From positions 1 through 30,778 of the forward strand of contig JAZUDI010000081.1 of the NCBI GenBank assembly GCA_045639525.1: a stretch of 30,778 bases of DNA, read 5' to 3'. This DNA is from UBA1181 sp045639525. GTDB lineage: Bacteria > Bacteroidota > Bacteroidia > Bacteroidales > Paludibacteraceae. This document shows positions 7,586-15,860 of this stretch, one piece after another (within the stretch, counting starts at the first letter, position 1; each line of letters starts with the position of its first letter). The translations under genes were made by a program, and so were the position numbers. The notes under the pieces are model-generated. The model was not told the origin of the DNA and made no database searches. It worked only from the letters and a program-made list of their open reading frames with translations.

Positions 7586-10393
7586 ATGAAAACACTGAAC
7601 ACAAGATTTGGAAAGTTCGCTTTATTATTGTTCCTATTAATTGGAGCATTAGGAGCATCCGCCGCAACCCGTCAGATGGAGTATCTCGACAGAGGTGTCG
7701 TAGCGGTAAAGGTTAACAATGGCGTTTACATCAGCTGGCGCTACCTAGGCACCGACAATCCTGCCATCGGATTCAACATCTACAGAGATGGCACGAAGGT
7801 GAACGACGCCCCTATAACCACCAAGACCAACTATGTGGACACCAAAGGTGGCGCCAATTCCAAATATGTGGTGAAATCTGTTTTGAACGGAAAGGAGACA
7901 GAGGCCTCCAAGTCCGTTACGCCATGGGCTTCCCAACAAAAAACATTGAAACTCAGAAGACCCGGCACCAACTACGCGGGTAACGATATGAGCGTGGGCG
8001 ACGTGGATGGCGACGGAGAATACGAACTTTTCATGAAATGGTACCCCAACAACGCAAAGGATAACTCCCAATCAGGAAAGACGGACAACTGCATCATCGA
8101 TTGCTACAAGATGGACGGCACCTTCCTCTGGAGAGTTGATTTGGGCGTTAACATCCGTTCCGGCGCGCACTATACCCAATACCAAGTATATGACTACGAC
8201 GGCGACGGCAAGTGCGAAATGGTCTGCAAGACCGCTCCCGGCACAAAGGACGGCAAAGGCAAATATGTGATTTTGAACAATGACGATCCTAAGAAGGACT
8301 ACAGAAACGGCGATGGTTACGTCTTGAGCGGACCAGAGTATTTGACCATCTTCAACGGACAAACCGGAGAAGAGATCCATACCGTACCTTACAACCCTGC
8401 CAGAGGTAGCGTGAATGGCTGGGGCGACGGTTACGGCAACCGTGTGGACCGCTTCTTGGCCTGCACCGCCTACTTGGACGGCGTACACCCAAGTATCGTG
8501 ATGTGTCGTGGTTACTATACCCGCTCGACACTTGCCGCATACGATTTCAAAAATGGCAAATTGGTTCAACGCTGGTACCACAACTCCGATCAAAAGGGGC
8601 AAGGCGCCTACGGAGAGGGTTTTCACAATGTCTCAGTCGCTGATGTGGATGGCGACGGAAAGGATGAGATCATCTACGGCTCGGCTGTGATCGACGACAA
8701 CGGCAAATTGATCTACCGCACCGGTTACGGACACGGTGACGCTATGCATGTCTCGGACCTTGATCCATCTCATGCAGGCTTGGAGGGATGGTTCGTTCAC
8801 GAGGAGAAGGGTTCCGCCTATGGTTACGAATTGAGGGATTTGAAGTCGGGCAAAGTGCTTTGGGGCAAAAAGACAGGCACCGACAATGGTCGTGGAATGG
8901 CGGCCGACATAGATCCTAAGCACAAGGGTTTTGAGTGTTGGAGTTCCGCTCCCGGCGTGTTCGACTGCAAGGGTAACAAGATTTCCGACAATAAGCCAAG
9001 CGTCAACTTCCGTCTCTATTGGGATGGAGACCTTCAAGACGAATTGCTGGATGGCAACAAATGCGATAAGTGGAACGGTAACGGCACCACTCGTTTGATA
9101 ACCTTCAAGGGTAACGCCTGCAACGGAACGAAGAATACCCCATGCCTCAGCGCCGATATTTTCGGAGACTGGCGCGAAGAGGTGATCCTTCACGATGGTG
9201 ACAACATCTATATCTACACCACCACAATCGAGAGCAAATACCGATTGTTCACTCTTATGCACGACCCAGTCTATCGTTGTGGCGTGGCTTGGCAAAACAC
9301 CGCCTACAACCAACCTCCCCACTTGGGATTCTACATTGGCGACGGCATCGACAACGTGAAGCAACCAGACATCTACACGCCCGGCAACGAGACGCCACAA
9401 GCGCCTGTCATCGAAGAACCGCTTGAGCCAATGCCGGAGGGTTTGAAACACATCGCCTACATCTGCGACCCATCCAACGCTAACTTCCAAAACGATTTGA
9501 TCCTAAAGATGCTTAAAGAGGATGAGACACTATACGTCAGGGAGATCAATGCGACAAAAAGCGGATACGACTACAGCGATTTCGATATGATCCTTATCAG
9601 CGAAACCACTCCTTCCACCGCAGCCATCATGCAGGAGTTGAAGTCTATCCAAAAGCCTACGCTCAGCATGAAGGTCCAAGGATACAAAAGCGCGGAGGGC
9701 GCATGGAACTGGGCGAAGGATGGGTTCGGAGACAACACCACCGCCACGAACCTTGTCGTCGAGGAGAGCCAAAAGAGCCACATGCTCTTCAAAGATGTGA
9801 ACTTCATCAACGGCAACGAGGTGCAGATGGTATCCGAAGTGAACACCAAAGCCCTCACCTACATGAATCCTGAGGCATTCATCGACGCGAACGGAAAGAT
9901 TCAATCCATCGCATCCATCAAGGGAGAAGAGGCGGTCTCGATCTTCGAAATCGAGAAGGAGAGCAGCATCGCCGGCGACAAGATCAGCAACCCGCTCATC
10001 CAAATCGGTCTGAACAGCAGTTCATACGGAAATATTACGGAGGAGGGCCTCACCATCGTCAAGAACGCCTGCCTCTACTTGATGGGCGAATTGAAGAACG
10101 AACAGGTCGAGACAATCGCCTCCGACATCGCTTCCGACATCAACACCTCCTTCTACCCTAACCCGGTAAAAGAGAGCCTCTACATCGATATCCAATCCGA
10201 CAGAGCGGAACGTGCGGAGATCAACCTCTTCAACCTAGACGGAACCTTGATCGACCACGAGGAGATCATGCTCCAAATCGGCAGAAATACTATACACAAA
10301 GAGACAGATAAACTCCCAAAGAAAAGTGCTTGCATTCTAAACCTAAGAATTGGCGGAAAGACAATCGCGGAAAAGATCATTCTGTGCGAATAA
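7586..10393 (+). CDS. Rhamnogalacturonan lyase, PL11, with extra domain and T9SS tail
   Basis: A 935-residue secreted enzyme expected to cleave the rhamnose-galacturonate backbone of rhamnogalacturonan I by beta-elimination. A signal peptide (about 1-27, GASA-AT) is followed by RQMEYLDRGVVAVKVNNGVY and SWRYLGTD, the characteristic PL11 N-terminal beta domain. The eight-bladed propeller follows, with calcium-binding loops DVDGDGEYELF, DYDGDGKCEMV and DVDGDGKDEII; the lyase part ends near residue 605. Residues about 620-855 are an additional alpha/beta domain not needed for lyase activity (IAYICDPSN, FDMILISETTP, PTLSMKV), resembling a flavodoxin-like or ThuA/amidotransferase-like fold. From 856 to the end is a T9SS sorting domain (FYPNPVKESLYIDI). 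It follows the HTCS with a 266-base regulatory gap and is followed by its own terminator. Confidence 0.95.
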   Translation: MKTLNTRFGKFALLLFLLIGALGASAATRQMEYLDRGVVAVKVNNGVYISWRYLGTDNPAIGFNIYRDGTKVNDAPITTKTNYVDTKGGANSKYVVKSVLNGKETEASKSVTPWASQQKTLKLRRPGTNYAGNDMSVGDVDGDGEYELFMKWYPNNAKDNSQSGKTDNCIIDCYKMDGTFLWRVDLGVNIRSGAHYTQYQVYDYDGDGKCEMVCKTAPGTKDGKGKYVILNNDDPKKDYRNGDGYVLSGPEYLTIFNGQTGEEIHTVPYNPARGSVNGWGDGYGNRVDRFLACTAYLDGVHPSIVMCRGYYTRSTLAAYDFKNGKLVQRWYHNSDQKGQGAYGEGFHNVSVADVDGDGKDEIIYGSAVIDDNGKLIYRTGYGHGDAMHVSDLDPSHAGLEGWFVHEEKGSAYGYELRDLKSGKVLWGKKTGTDNGRGMAADIDPKHKGFECWSSAPGVFDCKGNKISDNKPSVNFRLYWDGDLQDELLDGNKCDKWNGNGTTRLITFKGNACNGTKNTPCLSADIFGDWREEVILHDGDNIYIYTTTIESKYRLFTLMHDPVYRCGVAWQNTAYNQPPHLGFYIGDGIDNVKQPDIYTPGNETPQAPVIEEPLEPMPEGLKHIAYICDPSNANFQNDLILKMLKEDETLYVREINATKSGYDYSDFDMILISETTPSTAAIMQELKSIQKPTLSMKVQGYKSAEGAWNWAKDGFGDNTTATNLVVEESQKSHMLFKDVNFINGNEVQMVSEVNTKALTYMNPEAFIDANGKIQSIASIKGEEAVSIFEIEKESSIAGDKISNPLIQIGLNSSSYGNITEEGLTIVKNACLYLMGELKNEQVETIASDIASDINTSFYPNPVKESLYIDIQSDRAERAEINLFNLDGTLIDHEEIMLQIGRNTIHKETDKLPKKSACILNLRIGGKTIAEKIILCE

Positions 10394-10411
10394 GCCAAAT
10401 GTGTGTGTCAG

Positions 10412-10443
10412 GACATCCCGACCTACGGGTCGGGGTGTCTTTC
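10412..10443 (+). terminator. Intrinsic terminator after PL11 gene
   Basis: GACATCCCGACC (10412-10423) pairs with GGTCGGGGTGTC (10428-10439) around a TACG tetraloop, one G-U pair, followed by a short T run. Twelve base pairs, GC rich. It suggests PL11 is transcribed partly or wholly separately from the esterase gene 26 bases further on. Confidence 0.85.
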
Positions 10444-10469
10444 GATTGTAAAACAAAAAAAGGAAAGAT

Positions 10470-12872
10470 ATGAGACGATTAATACTATTTTTTATATCCA
10501 TCACCACACTGCTCTTCCCTAGTTTTGGGCAGCTACGCGTATTCACCATTGGAGATTCCACGGTACAGGACTATAATGACGGATACGCCCCCCGCAAAGG
10601 CTGGGGTCAGATGCTCCCCTTCTTCTTCGACAAATCCAAGGCGGTTGTCATCAACAAGGCGGTCGGAGGAACCAGCTCCATGAGTTTCTACAACAAGCAT
10701 TGGAGTGATGTCAAGAACCAGCTGAAAAAGGGAGACTATCTCTTCATCCAATTCGGCATCAACGACCGTAACAACTCAGATCCGCAACGCTACGCCCCAA
10801 AAGGCACCTTCGAGAAGTACATCAGGAACTTCGTCAAAGAGGCGCAAGGGAAAGGCGCCATTCCAGTCTTGGTCACCACCGTGCGCCGTTGCGCATGGCA
10901 AAATGGAAAGCCTTACGACTCCTATCACGAGCATCCCCAATTGATGCGGGATGTCGCCAAAGAGCTCTCTGTTCCACTCGTTGACCTCGATAAATTTTGC
11001 TACGATCTATTTGTGGCGCAAGGGCAACTCTATGCGGAGCGTTTCCTCACCATGCATTTGGTAGCCGGAGAATACCCTAACTACAGGAACGGTAATACGG
11101 ACCAAGTGCACTACCAAGAGATCGGAGCGACCGAGAATGCCCGTTTTGTGGTGGAAACAATCGAGAAGAGCACCAACAACGATCTCAAGAAATTGGCGGC
11201 TTGCACATTGCCTCGCCACAAAGTGACCTTCACCATCAACGACGCCTCTAAATCGCAGGCCATCTCTCGAAGCGCGGACTTCCCCGAAGGCATCAATGTC
11301 ACGCTGAAAACCATCGCCAAGAGCGGCGCCAAATTTCTCCGTTGGGAGAATGGCGACAAAGTGAGCATCACCAACAAATCGCTCCACGTCCTGAAAATGG
11401 GTAAAAGCGACGTGACCTATAAGGCGGTTTACGAAAGCAACATCAAAGAGGAGGAGCCTCAGACCCCAATTGTCATCGAGGATCCTACCCTTACCATAGA
11501 CAACGACAAGAAAGAGTTGGTGGCCTCCGCCGCCCAATCCTATCAGTGGTATTTCAACAACGCCGCGATCAACGGCGCAAAATCGGCCACGTTGGCCATA
11601 GACCGTAACGGCACCTACTCCGTAGAGATGAAATTGGCAAATGGGAAGAGCGCCCGGCTCGACATCTGCGTCACCATCGGCAAGGATGGCACCATCCGCA
11701 GAATTTACCTCATCGGAGACTCTACCGTATGCGACTACAAGGAGAGCCAATCCCCTATGACCGGTTGGGGACAGGTGTTGAAATACTTCTTCAACAACGA
11801 TATCGACATCCACAACCATGCGATCGGAGGAAGAAGTTCCCGAAGCTTCAGGGAGCAAGGCAGATGGAAGACGGTTATGAATGAACTGCAACCAGGTGAT
11901 TTCGTATTCATCCAATTCGGACACAACGACAGGGACAATAGAAAAGCGGAACGTTACACACCAGTAGACCAATACGAGAAATACATCGACTCATTCGTCG
12001 TGGAGACTCGCTCCAAGGGAGCCATTCCAGTCTTGGTGTCGCCTATGGTGATGAACGCTTGGAACAACAATGGCATGAGAAACGTATTCACCGAATCGGG
12101 CAATGATTACCGAGGCGCCATGAGCAAAGTGGCAAAGGCCAGAAACTGCGCCTTCGCGGACTTGAACATGCTATCGCACAACCTCTTCAAAGGCACTTCG
12201 TCCGACTACTGTTCCCGCTTCTTCTACAACACCTATGTAGCGGGCGAATACAGCAACTATCCAGAGGGCCAAACAGATGGAACCCACTTCCAGGGAATGG
12301 GTGCATTGACACTTTGCAAACTCATTACAGAGGCGTTAAAGGAGACGAACGACCCCTTCATCCAGTCATTGGTCCACTACATGAAGCCGCTCTATCCGCT
12401 TACCGTCAAGGCTAACCTTCCCAATTCAGGATCGATCACCATGTCGTCAGCCTTCCCGCAAGGAGCGCCTATCACCGTTAAGATCATACCAGCCAACGGC
12501 CAGAAATTTTGGGGATGGAACCAAGATGGAGAGGATGCATCCTCCCAGAACATTTACCGATTCACCATGAACGAGAATGGCTCCACCCTTACCGCTATGT
12601 TTGAAGGGGGCGAACCAATCAACCCTGACGAGACATCGCTCACGGAGGAGAGCGCCCCTGCGCCATGGGGGCTTTACCCTACCCATGTGACCGAAGGTTG
12701 GTTCAACATCACCGGAGACTCACTTCCGGAGAGCATCCGCATCTTCGACTTAAACGGAAACCTCCGCGAAGAGCAGAAATTGGAGGGATCAGGAAGAATC
12801 CACACCGAACTTCCTCAAGGCTTATACATCGTGATGATCCAACATGATAGACATGTCATCATCATAAAATAA
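10470..12872 (+). CDS. Double-domain SGNH rhamnogalacturonan acetylesterase (CE12-type) with T9SS tail
   Basis: An 800-residue secreted protein with two complete SGNH hydrolase domains, each expected to remove acetyl groups from rhamnogalacturonan. Domain 1 has FTIGDSTVQDY (S30), oxyanion-hole motifs VGGTSS and FGINDRN, and the D211-QV-H214 pair. Domain 2 has YLIGDSTVCDY (S418), IGGRSSRSF, FGHNDRD and D603-GT-H606, so both triads look intact. Each is followed by an InlB-like divergent beta repeat (around HKVTFTIND and YPLTVKANLP, with FLRWENG and FWGWNQDG); between the halves a segment with YQWYFNNAAINGAKSATL looks Ig-like. The C-terminus (about 735-800) is a divergent T9SS sorting domain with YPTHV in place of YPNPV, ending LPQGLYIVMI and HVIIIK. 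An N-terminal signal peptide ends at FGQ. A terminator follows it. Confidence 0.92.
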   Translation: MRRLILFFISITTLLFPSFGQLRVFTIGDSTVQDYNDGYAPRKGWGQMLPFFFDKSKAVVINKAVGGTSSMSFYNKHWSDVKNQLKKGDYLFIQFGINDRNNSDPQRYAPKGTFEKYIRNFVKEAQGKGAIPVLVTTVRRCAWQNGKPYDSYHEHPQLMRDVAKELSVPLVDLDKFCYDLFVAQGQLYAERFLTMHLVAGEYPNYRNGNTDQVHYQEIGATENARFVVETIEKSTNNDLKKLAACTLPRHKVTFTINDASKSQAISRSADFPEGINVTLKTIAKSGAKFLRWENGDKVSITNKSLHVLKMGKSDVTYKAVYESNIKEEEPQTPIVIEDPTLTIDNDKKELVASAAQSYQWYFNNAAINGAKSATLAIDRNGTYSVEMKLANGKSARLDICVTIGKDGTIRRIYLIGDSTVCDYKESQSPMTGWGQVLKYFFNNDIDIHNHAIGGRSSRSFREQGRWKTVMNELQPGDFVFIQFGHNDRDNRKAERYTPVDQYEKYIDSFVVETRSKGAIPVLVSPMVMNAWNNNGMRNVFTESGNDYRGAMSKVAKARNCAFADLNMLSHNLFKGTSSDYCSRFFYNTYVAGEYSNYPEGQTDGTHFQGMGALTLCKLITEALKETNDPFIQSLVHYMKPLYPLTVKANLPNSGSITMSSAFPQGAPITVKIIPANGQKFWGWNQDGEDASSQNIYRFTMNENGSTLTAMFEGGEPINPDETSLTEESAPAPWGLYPTHVTEGWFNITGDSLPESIRIFDLNGNLREEQKLEGSGRIHTELPQGLYIVMIQHDRHVIIIK

Positions 12873-12889
12873 ATCGTTCTGCAGTTGAC

Positions 12890-12967
12890 GTACGGCGACT
12901 ATTTTATAGAGAGGAAAGTTTCAACCATTTAGCCGCTCCCCTTCAATAGGGAATAAACCCGCCGTAC
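12890..12967 (+). other. Inverted repeat enclosing 62 bases, possible structured 3' RNA
   Basis: GTACGGCG (12890-12897) is the exact reverse complement of CGCCGTAC (12960-12967), enclosing about 62 bases with a smaller hairpin (CCC near 12938 to GGG near 12951). It directly precedes a strong terminator. It could be the structured end of the esterase transcript or a small RNA; there is no promoter evidence of its own. The 251-base gap 12873-13123 holds no protein gene. Confidence 0.35.
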
Positions 12968-13003
12968 AAAAGGAGTTTGGCACCACCAAACTCCTTTTCT
13001 TTT
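12968..13003 (+). terminator. Intrinsic terminator after the acetylesterase gene
   Basis: AAAAGGAGTTTGG (12968-12980) pairs perfectly with CCAAACTCCTTTT (12986-12998) around a five-base loop, followed by CTTTT. The A-flanked stem could also work on the other strand. Confidence 0.85.
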
Positions 13004-13062
13004 AGACGTTGATTATCAACGAATAAAATATATTTCGAATATGGTCATAAAACATTTATTAT

Positions 13063-13070
13063 TATATTTG
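13063..13070 (+). promoter_or_regulatory. Putative -7 promoter box for the GH9 gene
   Basis: TATATTTG fits the Bacteroidota -7 consensus, 53 bases upstream of the GH9 start codon, after the preceding terminator. No clear TTTG -33 box was found. Confidence 0.5.
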
Positions 13071-13123
13071 CACCCATAAGTATAAATGTCATAAATGTTT
13101 CTTGAATTAAAACTTTGTAAGTC

Positions 13124-14980
13124 ATGTTAAACACAAAAAGTAAAATGTTTAAAGTTAAGTATTCAGTATTAGTTTTCATGTGCGCCCTGCTAGGCATGAA
13201 TGCCATGGCACAAGAGACGCCAAAGTTCGAGAATGAACAGTATCAAAAAGCGTTATGGATGACCACCCGTTTCTACGGAGCCCAACGTATGGGTGAAGGC
13301 GTGAACTGGTTGGTAGCCACCCACGAGGCGAACGACGTCGCCAACAACATCGGGTTCGACCGCAGCAAGTTCGTGAAGGGTAAATCCTTCCTGAAAGACG
13401 CGGACGGCGACTACGATTTGAAGGGAGGTTGGTTCGATTGCGGAGACATGGTGCTCTTCGGTCAAACCTTCTACTACTCGGTCTATATGCTTCTTTTGGG
13501 ATACGCCGAGTTCCCTAACGGTTATCCAGACTTCTACTCAGAGGATTACCACGGCTACATTAACGCCGACGACTACACTTGGGAGGGCGGCAAAGGTGAA
13601 CCGGACGGCATCCCCGATATTTTGAACGAGGTGAAATACGCCACCGACTTTATCCTCAAAGCGGTTCGCGACAACCGTACCTTCTACTACCAAAAGGGAG
13701 ACGGAAACGCAGACCACAAAATCTGGTGTACCTCACCAGTGAAATCGGCTCTTCCCAAAAGCAACGGAGGTGAAGCGGATGGCCCTAGATCTATTTTAAA
13801 GGCGACCGGCAACGCCACCGCCATGGCTTCTCAAGCCAGCTCCGCATTGGCAATCATGTCCAGAGTTTACGCCAAGTACGACCAAGCCTACGCAGACGCC
13901 TGCTTGGAGAAGGCGAAGGTAGCATGCGAGTTCGTGGAGCAAACCAGCAAAGGCACCACATCCGCCGCATTCTACGGTGCGGGTAACAGATATGTCCACG
14001 ATATGGTCTCCATGTACGCGGAGCTCTACAAAGCGACGCAAGATCCAACCTACTTGAAGAAGGCGGAGGAGAACTGTAACTGGATGAACGAATCCACAGA
14101 CCCTAAGAAAAGCGCGGAGTACATGTACAACTACACCCTCTGCTGGGACCACAGAGAGGACCTTGCCGCATACGAAATGGCTTCCCTAGCCGATGTTTCG
14201 GAGTGGGGAGAGAAGGCGAAGAATGCCATGAACTACTATGTGGACGTGATGTACAAGCCTAAGTCAGGCTACCTGCTCAATGTGCAAGGCAACCAATGGG
14301 GAGCACTCCGTTACCCAGCCAACCAAGCGTTCGTTTACGCCCTCAACGACAAATTGAACAACGAGGAGAAGATCAATCCTTACACCCTCTACAATGTGGA
14401 GTATATCATGGGTAAGAACTCACAAAACCAATCCTATATCGTAGGTTTCGGAGAGAAGTGCCCTTATTTCCCTCACCACAGAAACTTCTTCAGAACGGAC
14501 ATCAACGACTTGGACAGAGAGAAATATAAGTTGCCAAAGGTGGATAACAACTACAAATACATCCAATTCGGTTATATGGTAGGCGGTTCGTTGAAGGACG
14601 GATACTACGAGGACAATAGCAGCAGCTACTCCATGACAGAGGGTGGAATCGACTACAACGCAGGTTTGGTCGGCGCTTTGGCCTACATCAACAGCAAGTT
14701 GAACCCAATCAACACAACCGACGTGAAGGAGACCACAGAGAGCGCCCAATGCGCTATCTATCCGAATCCGACCAAGAATATGGTCAACATCCGATTGACC
14801 AATGTGGAGAACGGGGATGTTCGCATCGAGGTCATCAACGAGATGGGCGCCATCTGCCGCAGCCTTACCGCAGAGGAAACAGAATGCACCATCGACTTGG
14901 AGAATATGACTCCTGGCATATATGTCATCCGCGTGATCACCGCCAACGAAGTGCTCACCGAGAGAATCATCAAAGAGTAA
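13124..14980 (+). CDS. Glycoside hydrolase family 9 (endoglucanase-type) with T9SS tail
   Basis: A 618-residue secreted GH9 enzyme expected to hydrolyse beta-1,4-glucan chains by inversion. The signal peptide ends near AMAQ (residue 30); M8 is an alternative start. The (alpha/alpha)6 barrel carries GGWFDCGD, where D105 and D108 correspond to the catalytic-base aspartates, then YIMGKNSQNQSYIVGFG and PHHR, the hallmark GH9 C-terminal motif, and E506 in TEGGIDYNAGLVGALA as the likely acid. After the usual DCGD or DAGD motif most members have HVKFG; here it is MVLFG. A T9SS sorting domain follows from about 545 (YPNPTKN, EVINEMG, MTPGIYVIRV). Substrate could be cellulose, mixed-linkage glucan or xyloglucan; sequence alone does not say. 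It has its own promoter and a bidirectional terminator, so it is probably a separate unit of the plant-wall block. Confidence 0.93.
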   Translation: MLNTKSKMFKVKYSVLVFMCALLGMNAMAQETPKFENEQYQKALWMTTRFYGAQRMGEGVNWLVATHEANDVANNIGFDRSKFVKGKSFLKDADGDYDLKGGWFDCGDMVLFGQTFYYSVYMLLLGYAEFPNGYPDFYSEDYHGYINADDYTWEGGKGEPDGIPDILNEVKYATDFILKAVRDNRTFYYQKGDGNADHKIWCTSPVKSALPKSNGGEADGPRSILKATGNATAMASQASSALAIMSRVYAKYDQAYADACLEKAKVACEFVEQTSKGTTSAAFYGAGNRYVHDMVSMYAELYKATQDPTYLKKAEENCNWMNESTDPKKSAEYMYNYTLCWDHREDLAAYEMASLADVSEWGEKAKNAMNYYVDVMYKPKSGYLLNVQGNQWGALRYPANQAFVYALNDKLNNEEKINPYTLYNVEYIMGKNSQNQSYIVGFGEKCPYFPHHRNFFRTDINDLDREKYKLPKVDNNYKYIQFGYMVGGSLKDGYYEDNSSSYSMTEGGIDYNAGLVGALAYINSKLNPINTTDVKETTESAQCAIYPNPTKNMVNIRLTNVENGDVRIEVINEMGAICRSLTAEETECTIDLENMTPGIYVIRVITANEVLTERIIKE

Positions 14981-15011
14981 GAGACATATTACGCAGCACT
15001 ATATAAAAGAG

Positions 15012-15046
15012 AAGCCCCGAAGAGGATATTCCTCAACGGGGCTTTT
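15012..15046. terminator. Bidirectional terminator between GH9 gene and YtxH-like gene
   Basis: AAGCCCCG (15012-15019) pairs with CGGGGCTT (15037-15044), with an inner GAGGA/TCCTC stem. T runs lie on the 3' side of both strands, so it can end the GH9 transcript and the convergent small gene. Confidence 0.85.
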
Positions 15047-15072
15047 CCATTAACCTTAAAATCCGGGGACGG

Positions 15073-15318
15073 TCACTCCGTACCATCCGTATTCTGTTCG
15101 GTAGGCACGATCGCCTGACTACTCTCCGATTGTTGCTCCCTCTTATTGAAATCCTCAAAACCGTTCTCAATCGTCGAAGCCAAATCATCCACAGCATTCT
15201 TCACTTTGTCCTTTACCTTTTGGCAAGTCTCCTTGCCCTCGTCGGTGTTCAACAAATAGTTCAAGAACAACGCAGCCGCAGCACCAAACGCTGCCCCTTT
15301 CACAAAATTATTTCCCAT
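15073..15318 (-). CDS. YtxH-like small membrane protein
   Basis: An 81-residue protein starting MGNNFVKGAAFGAAAALFLN, with a single hydrophobic, glycine/alanine-rich segment at about 7-23, followed by NTDEGKETCQKVKDKVKNAV, the basic amphipathic pattern of YtxH-domain proteins (GKETR-K-K), and a polar tail. Function of the family is unknown; envelope-stress association is known for some members. It is convergent to the GH9 gene and has its own promoter box at 15361-15368. Confidence 0.75.
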   Translation of the reverse strand: MGNNFVKGAAFGAAAALFLNYLLNTDEGKETCQKVKDKVKNAVDDLASTIENGFEDFNKREQQSESSQAIVPTEQNTDGTE

Positions 15319-15360
15319 AGCCTTATAGTTTTAAAATTCAGTTATAAAATTTCGATATTA

Positions 15361-15368
15361 CAAATATA
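15361..15368 (-). promoter_or_regulatory. Putative -7 promoter box for the YtxH-like gene
   Basis: CAAATATA on the plus strand reads TATATTTG on the minus strand, 42 bases before the ATG at 15318. Confidence 0.5.
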
Positions 15369-15529
15369 GGAATTAAATGAACCCTCGCAATACCCTGTTT
15401 TAATATTTATACAATATTAACATAAAAACTGCATATTATTTAATATACTTAATTTATGCATTATTTATACAATAAAACGCATATAAAACATAAAATTTCA
15501 CTGTTTAGATATTTTTATTGCATATTTAT

Positions 15530-15560
15530 TTTGAAAATTAAAAATCGCATGCTACATTTG
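15530..15560 (+). promoter_or_regulatory. Promoter of the micro-peptide unit (TTTG-N19-TACATTTG)
   Basis: A TTTG -33 element (15530-15533) and a TACATTTG -7 element (15553-15560) are spaced by 19 bases, a full match to the Bacteroidota housekeeping promoter. Transcription should start near 15567, giving a leader of roughly 50 bases before the first micro-peptide. The AT-rich stretch 15370-15529 upstream holds no gene. Confidence 0.7.
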
Positions 15561-15619
15561 CAATGTAATTCAACGAGGAATTACATAAATATGAATAATT
15601 AACGCATAAATATTAAATT

Positions 15620-15697
15620 ATGGTAGCAACAGTATTCTTTTCAATCGCAGCGTGTTTCGTAGCAAAAGTGGCAATGGAGATCAACTCCTTGGACTAA
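15620..15697 (+). CDS. Candidate 25-residue membrane micro-peptide, copy 1
   Basis: ATG to TAA encodes 25 residues, MVATVFFSIAA then CFVAKVAMEINSLD. Residues 2-19 are a single hydrophobic helix with one lysine; the C-terminus is acidic. It lies downstream of a near-ideal promoter and upstream of a second peptide that shares the core A-[CS]-F-V-A-K-V-x-x-E-I-x-x-L. I do not recognise a family. Paralogy within 50 bases of a similar peptide, plus a dedicated promoter and terminator, is the case for translation. It could be a small subunit of a membrane complex or a type I toxin-like peptide; neither is shown. Confidence 0.6.
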   Translation: MVATVFFSIAACFVAKVAMEINSLD

Positions 15698-15743
15698 CAC
15701 TTAGGTCATCCACAAGTCATTAACCCATTAAAACAGTACAATT

Positions 15744-15830
15744 ATGACAACATTGGTATTTTTAGTAGCATCCTTGGCTGCATCGTTCGTGGCAAAAGTC
15801 TATTTCGAGATCGTCGAGTTGAACAAATAG
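15744..15830 (+). CDS. Candidate 28-residue membrane micro-peptide, copy 2
   Basis: ATG to TAG encodes 28 residues, MTTLVFLVASLAA then SFVAKVYFEIVELNK. It is a single hydrophobic helix (about 2-21) with the same FVAKV..EI..L ending as the peptide 46 bases upstream, identical at 8 of the last 15 aligned positions. DNA similarity is lower than peptide similarity, which suggests selection on protein. No recognised family. It is cotranscribed with copy 1 from the promoter at 15530-15560. Confidence 0.6.
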   Translation: MTTLVFLVASLAASFVAKVYFEIVELNK

Positions 15831-15860
15831 ACCAGTGACTAACCTTTAAAGAGCAAAACT

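Noticed and set aside
8633..9490. A 285-codon minus-strand ORF
   Set aside because: It is antisense to the PL11 propeller and has no recognisable motif or start context.
11007..11972. A 321-codon minus-strand ORF
   Set aside because: It is antisense to the double acetylesterase; composition follows the mirror of its codons.
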